Positions 1 through 9,374 of a DNA stretch of 36,736 nucleotides are shown here, piece after piece. This stretch comes from Rhizopus sp. PT2906. Taxonomy: Eukaryota; Mucoromycota; Mucoromycetes; Mucorales; Rhizopodaceae. Below the pieces are notes generated by a model that made no database searches, was not told the DNA's origin, and saw only the letters and a list, made by a program, of their open reading frames with translations. Both the position numbers and the translations under genes were made by a program. Numbering within the stretch: position 1 is the stretch's first letter; each line of letters begins with the position of its first letter. The stretch covers positions 1 to 36,736 of the forward strand of contig JAMYHX010000442.1 of NCBI GenBank assembly GCA_025529335.1, written 5' to 3'.

Positions 1-121
1 TCACCTGTTAATATCAATAAAAAATACTCTTGTAAGTTCAATCAGTACCAATATTTGTAAAATAGTCGACCCGTTTTGAAAAACGCGTGCTCTTCAAGCA
101 CACACATTTGCTTTATTTAAA

Positions 122-932
122 TTACCAAACAATTGATTCTCCTGTATAGTCGAAGAAACCGCCGTTATCCTTTGGGGTAATGTTTTCAAGCTTAGATAGC
201 ATTCCCTTGATAGATACATCTGGTGTAATTTGAGCATTAGCGCCACCCATATCTGTTTGCACCCAGCCAGGATGAGCGGAGTATACAATGAAGTTCTCTT
301 CAGCGAGCTGAAGTGATTGTAGCTTGGTAACCATATTCAAGGCAGCCTTAGAAACTCTATAGGTAGCTGCTTCTTGTACATCTATGCCTCCGATAGAACC
401 AAGGATAGATGAAATGTTCACAACCTTCTTGGTATGTTCTTTACCACGTTTACGAAGCAAAGGCAGGAAGGTATTTGTAGTCTCGACAACACCAGCGACG
501 TTAGTCTCAAACACTTTAAGAAGCTCATCCTTACCCCTATTTAATAGTTAATAACAAAGTATACCACAAATAAATTTACTACTTACGCTTCTGTGATGGT
601 TTTTCTGGATAAGGCAATGCCTGCATTGTTGATCAAGACGTCAACACCATTAGGAGCATGCTTGGAGATCTCATCAACAGCGCTCTATTTGTATTACAAT
701 GGTTAAGACATCTGTTTATGCCCACTTTTTCGCAACTTACCTTTAAAGATTGTTCATTTGTTGTGTCGAGTTTGATAGAATAGACCTTTTTATTGTCAAC
801 TAACTTCTTTAGTTCCTCTGCTTGATCAGGGTTACGAGCACAGGCAAATACTGTGTTGCCCTTTGTAGAGAGCTGCTTTACAAATTCAAGACCAAGACCT
901 CGGGAAGCTCCAGTGACAATGTAGATAGACAT
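122..932 (-). CDS. Short-chain dehydrogenase/reductase, C-factor-like
   Basis: NAD(P)-dependent oxidoreductase of the classical SDR fold, probably cytosolic; the substrate cannot be read from sequence. Three exons: 932-741, 684-587 and 536-122, giving 234 aa in consistent phase (introns begin GTAAGT-like and end TAG). Visible motifs are the N-terminal dinucleotide loop TGASRGLG (about residues 7-14), the NNAG strand in exon 2 (VLINNAG), a serine strand (VNISS) and the catalytic YRVSK in exon 3. The C-terminus GESIVW resembles the short G..IPW tail of small fungal SDRs related to bacterial C-factor. Length is normal for the family and no catalytic residue is missing. The start is the only ATG placing the Rossmann motif at the N-terminus. 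The family assignment is firm; the physiological role is unknown. Confidence 0.93.
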
Positions 933-1174
933 TTAAGAATAAACAAAAGACTAACTTGATGCAATGAATTGTAAATTAGACGTATTTATATACAATCGGA
1001 GACATAAATTGCGGCAACTGCATGATGAATGAGAGATAAACCCATTACGAAACTTACCTTAAAAATCGCGACGGATTACTAATACTGGTAGACGTTCCCG
1101 CTTAGTAACCGTTTTAATAAGCGATTCGTCGAAAGTTCTTTACCGTTACGATTGGCTATTTTCTAGTCTTTAAC

Positions 1175-1560
1175 TTGAATATTAACCGCAGATATGCTGC
1201 TTTTGTTTCTTTAAAAATGACAGTTCTCATCAGAGCTGTCGGGTTTAATTGTCCCATCCGGGGCTTCTTTTTACCGAGTATCGTGGAAGTGTTCCATACT
1301 AGAAACTCTAATAGTATCTTGAGGAATATGGGAAGACCAGTTGGCCATTGTGCTTATTTGCCTTCATATTCTCCTGAACGCAATCCAATTGAACAATTTT
1401 GGTTCGTTGTCAAAAGTGAAGTAAAGTAAAACGCATAAGTTCCTAGAAATGGAGACATTGACGAAACAAATAAGCGAAGCTTCCAATAGCTTGATGCTAA
1501 GTGATTTTGAAGGATCTGCTGGACATTCTCACAAGCGTAGTAGCAGATAAATGTTGCGAA
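1175..1560 (+). pseudogene. Tc1/mariner (DDE_3) transposase remnant, C-terminal part
   Basis: The frame from 1175 to 1429 ends in a typical transposase C-terminal catalytic region: YLPSYSPERNPIEQFW followed by a VVKSEVK-like segment, with the last catalytic Glu (NPIE) kept. A duplication-like insertion around 1423-1432 (gtaaa repeated) creates a stop. The reading continues in another frame as EMETLTKQISEASNSLMLSD and a few more residues to a TAA at about 1550. Nothing upstream restores an N-terminal DNA-binding domain, and no terminal inverted repeats could be paired by eye. It is a decayed, non-functional copy of a fungal Tc1/mariner/IS630-type element. Confidence 0.8.
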
Positions 1561-2470
1561 AAAGCTTTTATTCTCGAAAACAGGGCCATCTGTGACAAAA
1601 AAAAAACAAGGTTTCACGGTTTATTATTACAATTCTTTTTATACGAATACGCAGATATGAGAAGATGATATCCAGATGGAAATACTTCAATGATATCAGG
1701 AGGTAAATAAGATATTATGAGATAATATTGAAAGTTCACTTTTCGGTTGAGTGATAGAAAAGAGAAGGAATGCCTTCAACAGTTGAAAAGCCTTTGCAAG
1801 ATATTGTTTTGTTGAGCCAGCTCCAAACAGTTCTTCAAATTTGGTTCTTTCCATAGTTTATAGTGAAATCAAAAGGCGTCTTGCTTTTTGACGCCCTATG
1901 GTGTCGTTTTCTTGAGACTACGGCTTGGGAGGAGTTCCAGAGGGCATACTTTTGTTTGGCCAAACAGCTGAATTCCAATGCACACATACGATATTTTTGA
2001 CCCTGATGAAGTATTGATCAGAACAATTGAAAGTTATAGGAGAAGTATAAGTCAATGAGTCTCTATATAACCTCTTTATTAAGATCAAAACGAGAGAGAG
2101 AGCCCAATATTACAAACAGCGTCATTTTATATGAAAACAGAATTATTAAGGAACCGATTTAATTATGGCCAATGATAGTTGGGCATGTCGCGTTATATAT
2201 GTTAATAACGTGTATTGTTGTCAGTATCTTTGTATTATTCATTCTTAGAGTATAGATTTAGAGTAATCTCATACAACAAGATTAAGTATTTATAGGGTAA
2301 ATACGACACCTGAATGTGCCAGAGAGGATGTCATTATTTCTGTTTCTAGGGAAACTAAGATTATAGGAATGTCTCACTCTATACACTACATTCAATCAAT
2401 GGCCCATCAATTATACTCTGGCTTACGCTCCTTTTAAAAAAATATCTAGTAAATGTACAAATTTTAAATT
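1561..2470. other. Intergenic DNA without recognisable gene
   Basis: AT-rich sequence with stops in all frames. No ORF with family resemblance, no RNA gene and no clear repeat was seen. It lies between the transposase remnant and the unassigned coding debris. Confidence 0.5.
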
Positions 2471-2474
2471 GCTT

Positions 2475-3255
2475 TCTTTACCTTCAGCATACATGTCAAC
2501 AATGACGGGACCTTCGATACCCGTCAAGATTAGTTTGTTAATGGCAACTAACAGCTGCTTTTCAAGTGTTACTTTAGGGTAATACTAGAGGCACAACAAA
2601 ATCCAAAAAAGATGATACCCCAAGTTGCAAAGTCCTCTTTTGAAAGGGAAACAGAAAGCTGTTCAAGTGAAAAATGAATTATACAATTCGATTTATACTT
2701 GAATTCTACAGCTCAAAGTGGCATATACTTTATAAAATGTGCTTTTAACAATACCTTTGTTTATGCCCAACCACTCTATGAGGTTTATATCAGCAACCAT
2801 ACAGCTTATAGTAGTGCATTGAATATGTTTATACTTTGCTCATAATATGTTATCTATTCTGCTGTTAAAAAATAAGAGAATTGGATTTACATTGCAAGTA
2901 GAACATTTGGCTGTATAACATCTATATATTGTCTCTCTTTTAACTGACAACATTTGAATATTTTCTACCAAATCAATAAAAGTGTACTATTCACTCATAG
3001 TACTACATCTTATTTCGTAAAACAAAGATTAAATACCAGAGCAACCTGCAAAGACCCGCAGTAGCAGACGTACCGTTGGGGTATGCATTAGCTGAACCTT
3101 GTCAACACCAGAAAATAAGCTTACGAGCACTTCTTCTTCTATACATGTAGAGACACTATACAACTTCACATTACCAAAGCTCTACCTAACCTAAGGTTGT
3201 CAAGTTCACTCTCTCTGATATAAAATACGATGTCATCATAATTACACGTGTTCTT
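2475..3255 (-). pseudogene. Unassigned multi-exon gene remnant (minus strand)
   Basis: Three separated minus-strand stretches read like protein but never join into one complete ORF. (1) About 3255-3030: a frame containing DIVFYIRESELDNLRL that can be spliced through a GTAGAG...TATAG intron into EEEVLVSLFSGVDKVQLMHT. (2) About 2680-2625: LSVSLSKEDFATWG. (3) About 2585-2480: VTLEKQLLVAINKLI, then GIEGPVIVDMYAEG, then a GTAAAG donor. About 330 bp of non-coding-looking sequence separates parts 1 and 2. I do not recognise the family. It could be a degenerate host gene, a gene with large unrecognised introns, or cargo of a mobile element. Confidence concerns only the presence of coding-like sequence. 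Confidence 0.35.
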
Positions 3256-3456
3256 GCATCTTTGTTGATCAACTGACAACATAAATTTAGAATAAATAAA
3301 GAAATAACAACATTTCTTTTTATCTCTTCTTGTTCTTGAAAAGAAACAAGTCATGTTTAGCGTGACGCCATACATTAAAAAGTTTTGTTGGAGGATATCA
3401 TAGGTAATAGACAGAGACAGCGACCGTAGAATTAGTCTAATTTCTGGTGCATGTAG

Positions 3457-3690
3457 TGTTTCTCTGTTTTATTTGGTTTGAAATTTACACCCGACAATGT
3501 TGTAAAAGCAAATAACAAATTAGAAAGCTATGGTGACCTGGAAGTTTGTTATGATTCATCAGAAAGAAGTCCTATGTTGATCCCAAAGGAAAGAATGAGA
3601 TATGATCCTTTCATATATAAGAAATATCTATCACCAGCTCCCAGTAAAACCGATGAAGATGAGCAAAATATACTGATAAGTAAATTATAA
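3457..3690 (+). other. Possible exon of an unassigned gene
   Basis: Open frame of about 75 codons with no ATG at its 5' end; a TAG lies in frame at 3454-3456 and a plausible 3' splice site (GTAG) ends there. The translation (for example LESYGDLEVCYDSSERSPML) has balanced, protein-like composition and ends at a TAA. No family recognised. It may be an internal or terminal exon, or decayed sequence. Confidence 0.3.
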
Positions 3691-3778
3691 GTTTGTTAAT
3701 AGCATTTCTAATATCTATAGTTTAGAAAGTGATTCACAACTTTCACAATTTGTGAATGCAATTTTTTCTCACCTGAAT

Positions 3779-3916
3779 ATGGCCCATAATGCAAATTATG
3801 AGTTGAAAGTTGTCTGTGTCGAAGACATATTTCAAATTGTAAGGTTGTATACCAACAAATTTGACAACGAAAATCAGTTCACTCAATGGACCAAAACAAA
3901 AGTCAATTACATGTAA
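3779..3916 (+). other. Short ORF, possible first exon of a degenerate transposon-type gene
   Basis: ATG-initiated 45-codon frame beginning MAHNANYELKVVCVEDIFQI. Its end, ACATGTAAGTTCC, is a good splice donor. A further open stretch after a CAG at about 3949 (EPLRVEERRKWIS) could be a second exon. The composition and the segment VRLYTNKFDNENQFTQW loosely recall FAR1-like N-terminal domains of MULE-type transposases, but this is only an impression. Confidence 0.25.
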
Positions 3917-3949
3917 GTTCCTTTTTCCAGAAAAAGATAACAATCAGGA

Positions 3950-4583
3950 GCCTCTGCGCGTAGAAGAAAGACGAAAATGGATATCTAAAATTTATTGGAG
4001 CAAAGAGATCATAAAGAAATGCGTATGAAGATGACGATTGAAAAATAAAAAATGCTTACCAATGCGTATAATTGGAACTTTTTTTAGAGAGGAGCCAATT
4101 TAACATGAATCAGATTCAATGCTACGTTACATCCTTTAAAATGACATGTTATGCCTTGATGTGCTTCATCTTTATTTTTCTTGATTTGATTTATGGTTGA
4201 ACATACTTGTAATCAACTTTATTAATATTCTCTTGTGAATTGTCTTTTTTTTTGATAAAATAGTACTTGGTGGTTAGTGCTTACTTAATTGTTGTACAAA
4301 GCATACAAGACAGAAATAATGCGAAAATCATGATCATATATCGCACATATATCGTACAATGTTTTTTATAATAAATCCTAGTAAATCACTCTTGCACAAG
4401 TTTTTACTAATTTCTTATCCTCCCTTTTTTCTTTCTCTCTTTCTTTTTTTTTTTTCTTTTCTTTTGCTATTTTTGAAACTAGGTTGAATTAAGCAACATT
4501 TGATACACACTCTTCATTGTTCTATTCATACAAGCTTTAAAGTTTGAAAAAGAAGAAGCGGAAGAGAGTATATCTGATAGAGC
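3950..4583. other. Intergenic region and promoter of the 7TM gene
   Basis: AT-rich DNA with a long pyrimidine tract at about 4420-4468 (runs of CTTT/TTTT), the typical layout of a fungal core promoter, about 120 bp before the ATG at 4584. No other feature seen. Confidence 0.4.
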
Positions 4584-5544
4584 ATGGTCACAGCGGCCCT
4601 AGTACTATTTATAGTGTCTGGAACATTTGGATTCATCGCGACGCTCTTGATCGCTACTCAAGCTTTCTGTAAACACAAGAAGATCTTGTACTTTTTATTT
4701 GCAAACAGCATCGTTACATTACCAGCCAGCATATGCAATATAATCACCTTTGCGGAATATATGCCTCAACATTGGAATTCTTTTTGTTATCTGTTTGTTA
4801 GCATGTTTTTGGTAATATTACACTTTTGGCTATCACTGGATATTGGCACGCAGTTACGCATAGATGGCATACGATGGTCACATCCAATCATTATTGTTGG
4901 TCTTGTTGCTCTTTGCGGCACACTCATTTGTGCCGTAATACAAATTACTGTTTTATTTATACAAGGTGACAATTACCCTTTACGCCCTGTCTTTATCACT
5001 GGCGTCGTCTTTGCAGTTATATCTGATGGATCACTCTTCTTTTACTCTTTATCACCGTTAATTCACCTAAAATCAAAGCGAATTCATGAAAACCAGTCAA
5101 GGACAACAGCAATAGGCGTAAGGTGTAAGATAAGGTGTCAATCATAAGCTAATTAGTATCTTTTTATAGGTTTGGTTCCTATTTATTCAATTTATTTGGT
5201 ATGCGGTTTATGGTAGTCTTTATATATGGTTCTTTTGTATGCCCTGGGATAAATTCCCTATTTTGTTAGTATTCGACTATTTTTTACGCTATATTCAGTT
5301 TGTTATGTACACCTTTCCCCCACCATGTTGTATTGTGCACTTGATGTCACAGCATTTCTTTTCTAGCTTATCTACATACAATTATACCAATGACAGCTGT
5401 AATGGTTCAACAATTAACGCCCCACTCGACTCTTTAAAAGCTAAAGATAGCATACGTCAGCATTATTCTTACTCGAGTAGTTCATCCAAAGAGAACGCGT
5501 TACAATTTGAACAAACCAACTTTTATAATATACAATGTAAATAA
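4584..5544 (+). CDS. Orphan seven-transmembrane, GPCR-like protein
   Basis: Two exons, 4584-5117 and 5170-5544, joined in phase 0 through a 52-nt intron (GTAAGG...TTATAG), giving 302 aa. I count seven hydrophobic helices, roughly at residues 3-28, 35-60, 68-92, 96-124, 133-157, 180-203 and 209-230. Short loops connect them, and a hydrophilic, Ser/Asn-rich C-terminal tail of about 60 residues follows (SYSSSSSKENALQFEQ). The topology matches a G-protein-coupled receptor or another 7TM sensor in the plasma membrane. No Ste2, Ste3, Git3, Stm1 or rhodopsin signature was seen, so the family is unassigned. The first exon alone would end after five helices; splicing is required for the seventh. An alternative is a non-receptor multispanning membrane protein. 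Confidence 0.75.
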
Positions 5545-5708
5545 GACACACTCCTACATTTATAAATGTTTATACACACACACATATATATAATGGTTAT
5601 TTCCCTTGGTTTACAAACAAAATGGCATTTTTTTTATTCCCTTAGCGTATACTTCTTATAACAATGGTATTTAACACGGGATATTGTTCAACTTAATGAT
5701 AAATGATC

Positions 5709-5825
5709 CTATACAGATTCTAGTTTTTTCAAATGGTTATATTTGGGTAGGACTTCTTGAAGATAATCCAAATGTCTAGCATGAAGTGTTGCTTGTGACT
5801 AAAATAAGCATATTAGTTTCCTTTT

Positions 5826-5861
<36 letters not shown>

Positions 5862-6546
5862 CATACAGGTAGTGGTTCACTTTGTATTCTTCTCTTGGAA
5901 TCCGCTCCATAGATGACTGTTAAATCTGGAATAGTTTCGTTACTTTCAGTTGAACAACCAGCACCGATAACACAATGATTTCCTATTGCCGTATTTCCCA
6001 AAATTCGACCTCTGGCTTCAATGATATTGTTGTTACCTATGCGTGATCCTTCGACGTCTTCCCAAAATGATTTTTTTGTTGGTTGAATGTTTATTATAAA
6101 CTGATTACTTACAGCAGCCAACTTCAAATTCGTTATTATCACCAATAACAAGAGGTGTAGGGTTCCTAATAGGCGTGAGTTGATCTCTTTTATTATATTA
6201 TTATTATTATTACTTGTTAAAAATAACCACGTTCTCTTCAATTATATTATTCTTTCCAATATAAATAGGTCCATTTTCTGCTATTATTCGACATTGTGGG
6301 TGAAGTACCGTGCCTTTTATAAAATAAGTTTCTCTTTTTTCTTGTAAACTATTCCGCTTTACCTGCTCCTAAAAAAAAGAATGAGTTTAATCGTGAGGTA
6401 AAAAAAGGGCAAGTTACCTATAGATATTTCTCCTCTGAGTTCCGTCTCTTGACAAACAATGGACTTTGGCCCAGCAGTAATACGGTTTCTATTACATGTT
6501 AATCGAGAAGGGTCAATATAGCATGTACGTTAGTGTACCTTATCAT
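5709..6546 (-). CDS. DCTN6: Dynactin subunit 6 (p27)
   Basis: Left-handed beta-helix (hexapeptide-repeat) subunit of the dynactin pointed-end complex, which helps dynein bind cargo. Exons 6546-6539, 6488-6418, 6363-6368 (6 nt), 6313-6214, 6165-6113, 6057-5867 and 5798-5709 give 172 aa with every phase consistent (animal p27 is about 190 aa). Readable landmarks are ETELRGEISIGAGTVLHP, RIIAENGPIYIG, NNEFEVGC, IGNNNIIEARG, VIYGADSKRR and a C-terminal YLQEVLPKYNHLKK. These follow the animal p27 order (ELRGD..IG...HP, IVIG, FEVGC, DNNVIE, VIYGA..RR, LPNYHHLKK). The first coding exon (ATGATAAG) is inferred from splice phase and is the least certain part. The last intron contains an (AT)n tract. The gene is head-to-head with the rhomboid gene, with 64 bp between start codons. 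Confidence 0.9.
5829..5859. repeat. (AT)n microsatellite in a DCTN6 intron
   Basis: About 15 AT dinucleotides between the donor GTATGC and the acceptor of the last DCTN6 intron. A similar (TA)n at 7607-7626 forms the 3' end of the first PCP1 intron. Both lengthen introns without touching coding sequence. Confidence 0.9.
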
Positions 6547-6610
6547 TTCAAAAAAAGAAAAAAGGAAAAAAAAAAGTCAGTTTAAGAATATATTTGTATT
6601 TTAAACACAT
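6547..6610. promoter_or_regulatory. Shared bidirectional promoter, DCTN6 / PCP1
   Basis: Only 64 bp lie between the two divergent start codons. The segment is an A-rich tract (T-rich on the other strand) with an ATATTT-rich part and no extra gene. Any upstream control must be shared or lie inside the neighbouring coding region. Confidence 0.6.
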
Positions 6611-7968
6611 ATGCTTCGTTTGTCAAACATTACAAGGAATGGGATTTCAAGAAGCCATTATTACTGTCGCTTTATATCAACAACAAAGATCCAATATCAG
6701 CCACGATTGTCTCGTAGTATTTCAAATCAACAGAATGTCACAGAGGCAGTACCTCCACTAATAGCTAATCCACCATTATGGTCAAAGCAAATGACATCAT
6801 TTCCTCACATTCGTTATATAAGTCCTGCATTGTTTGGAATTGCCGTGTCAGTCTCATCATTTGTAACGGCTGCTGTCATATTTGATCGTAACCAGCAAAC
6901 ACTCTGGGATCGCTTTCGTAAACATGGACGGCAATGGTCGTTTTTTGAAGTAACAGAGGAATCAATGCTTAGAGACTTGTGGAGAGAGAAGAGAGAACTG
7001 ATTCGAGAAAAAAGAGAGATATTACTAGAGAAATTGCAAGAGAAACTCGAAAAGCTAACACTGCCGCTGGACGTGAAAAGAGCCTTTTGGATGTTGGGTG
7101 TCAAATTGGCAACCATGACAGAATCAGAAAAGACACTGTCTGTACTTATCGCTCTTAACTCACTGGTTTTCATAGGCTGGCAAATACCTCGTTTCATGCC
7201 GTTTATGAGTCAGTGGTTTTTACATTTACCAGGCACCAAACGAAACCTGACCTTGTTGACAAGCTGCTTCTCTCATCAAGAATTCTTTCATTTTGCACTC
7301 AACATGGTCGGCTTATGGTCTTTTGGTCGAGTTGTGCATGATACATTTGGAAGAGAGCAGTTTTTAGCCATGTATTTATCAGCTGGTGTTGGTGCTAATG
7401 TTGTCAGTCACGCATGTAGTTTGGCTTTACGAAATTCAAGACCTTTACTGCCAAGTCTCGGTGCAAGTGGTGCTATTTACGGTCTTGTGGCCTCTACTGC
7501 TATACTTCATCCTAATTCTAGTATCAGTCTTATATTTTTACCCATGATTCCAATCAAATTAGGGTAACTGATCTATAAACATAGCAGGGGGCGTGTCTAA
7601 CGTTTTTATATATATATATATATATAGTTATGCTTTGCCAGCATTAATGTCATTTGATTTAGCAGGTATTTTACTGCGATGGAAAATGTTTGATCATTTC
7701 GTAAGCTTATGACTCTTGCAATCTTTTGATTTATATTAACAATTATATAAATTAGGCACACCTGGCAGGAGCTGGTTTAGGCATAGGATATACGTATTAT
7801 GGAGAACGACATATCTGGGCACCACTCGTTCGTAAAGTACATGAGATCCGAGAAAATAGTCGGAATGGAGGAGGTAGAGGACAAGGAGGTGTTTATATGT
7901 TGACAGAGACTCAACAAAGGCCAGAAACCATGCAGTCTCAAACTAGAAAATGGACAAAATGGTTTTAA
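6611..7968 (+). CDS. PCP1: Mitochondrial rhomboid protease (PCP1/PARL type)
   Basis: Intramembrane serine protease of the mitochondrial inner membrane. In yeast the family processes cytochrome c peroxidase and Mgm1; in animals the PARL form cleaves PINK1. Exons 6611-7563, 7628-7700 and 7756-7968 give 412 aa. The N-terminus is rich in Arg/Ser/Thr without acidic residues (MLRLSNITRNGISRSHYYCR), as expected of a matrix presequence, followed by a helix at about 75-90 and a charged coiled stretch (RREKRELIREKREILLEKL-like, about 125-150). The rhomboid core shows FFHFALNMVGLWSFG, the catalytic GASG (Ser about 286) and, split off in exon 3, the catalytic His of AHLAGAGLG (about 344). All catalytic elements are present. 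The tail after about 375 is Gly/Arg/Gln-rich. Confidence 0.93.
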
Positions 7969-8286
7969 AATAATAATAATAAAAAAAAACTTTTTCATTT
8001 CAATGTCAAAATATAAAAATTTTGTTTGAGATATTAGTACCGAATGATCCAAGAAAAGATTCCCTAAAAAAAGGGAGAGGATCACCAGTGTGGAAACAAA
8101 CCAGTGTCTTTGGTGGCAGTGTTGTGATATATACAACTAGACCGACAGAGTCAGTCTTACGCATACTCACAAGCATTAAGGCCCCATTAAAGATTTTATA
8201 TGACAGCTGACATTCTATGGTTTATAATCCCCGAGGATTATTGTCAAATTGTGGTCTCTTGAAAAGTTTGCGAAGTTAGAATGACT
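7969..8286. other. Intergenic, with a small perfect dyad
   Basis: No convincing gene. A 62-codon ATG frame starting at 8022 has no recognisable domain. ATAATCC-CCGA-GGATTAT at 8224-8241 is a perfect 7-bp inverted repeat that could bind a dimeric factor or be chance. Confidence 0.35.
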
Positions 8287-8675
8287 TGTACACTTTATTC
8301 GCAAATTATTCGTGCACTGATAAAAAAATAATAATTTCAGACAACAAATAATAAAAAAGAGAGCCCATCAGAAGCAAAAGGATGAATAAAGAAATTATTA
8401 GTAAATCAGTTATTTACATTGATACTAAATACTTACATTAAGAGAGAGCTTATAAGAGAAATAAAGAAGTCAAGATCAGACTGTTTAAACAAATTCTCTA
8501 ACAACTCTTTGATTTTGTTATAAAGTCTTGACCACATTTATCTTTTCTCAAAAATATCAAGCTCATTTTATATATTAAATATTGTCTTTTTAAATAATAA
8601 AAAAGACATAGAGTGTTTAGTTGTTATTGATTTTGTAATGTGTGCGAATAATTTCTGAAAAAGGTGTATACACTT
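8287..8675 (+). mobile_element. Non-autonomous inverted-repeat element (MITE-like), copy 1
   Basis: Imperfect terminal inverted repeats bracket this segment: AAATTATTCGTGCAC at 8303-8317 and its complement GTGTGCGAATAATTT at 8640-8654. Weaker pairing extends about 15-20 bp outwards (TGTACAC / GTGTATACA). The interior has no ORF. Nearly all of it reappears, reverse-complemented, at 33677-34300. Shared landmarks include TTTCAGACAACAAAT, TAGTAAATCAGTTATTTACA and TCTTGACCACATTTATCTTT. Two diverged copies in opposite orientation with matching ends identify a repeat family. A target-site duplication could not be fixed by eye. Confidence 0.8.
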
Positions 8676-8864
8676 GATTTTAACCTTTTTAAAATAGAAT
8701 ATATACACAATTGCAATAAGAATATCATCTAAAAGGGCATTTCAAAGCCAAACTGTGTTGCTTGCTATCGACACAGCTAATGAAGGTTTGTCCTCTCTTT
8801 CCCCTTTGTTTTGCATCTCCGCAAAGTTTCTTGATTTTCATGCCTTTTTCCTCTCATTTAAACA

Positions 8865-9327
8865 ATGTCATCTAATAATCCATTCTATGAACTGAGTCCG
8901 GATATAAAGAGTTTATTGACTATAGAAACGTTTAGAGTAAATACTAAATAGAATACTTTACAAGCATATGGTTAACTTGTTTCATAGGAAAATGTTTCAA
9001 CAACAGATTTTGTTGAAAAGATTTCGACTGGCGTGATTGAGCAAATGAATCAAATGGGAGGAAATAGTAAGCCTCTCTCTCTTTTTTTTCTTATTACTAC
9101 TCCATTACTTACTAATAAATGTAGCTACAACTTTTGATCCTAAGCCATTTATTCGAACCTTTGAGAGTGTGCTCGAAGAACTCCATCACTTAAAGACTCG
9201 TGTACAGCAGCAGTGTAGCGAACTTGAAAACAGTACTCAAGTAGCAGAAAAAGAGTATCGCCAAAATATAGCAGACCTGCATGAATCATTTGACGTAAGA
9301 TAGAAGATCAATCTATACAGGACTATT

Positions 9328-9374
<47 letters not shown>

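Noticed and set aside
1354..1617. Minus-strand ORF of 87 codons
   Set aside because: Opposite the transposase remnant; no family resemblance.
6814..7197. 127-codon minus-strand ORF
   Set aside because: Antisense shadow of the rhomboid protease exon 1.
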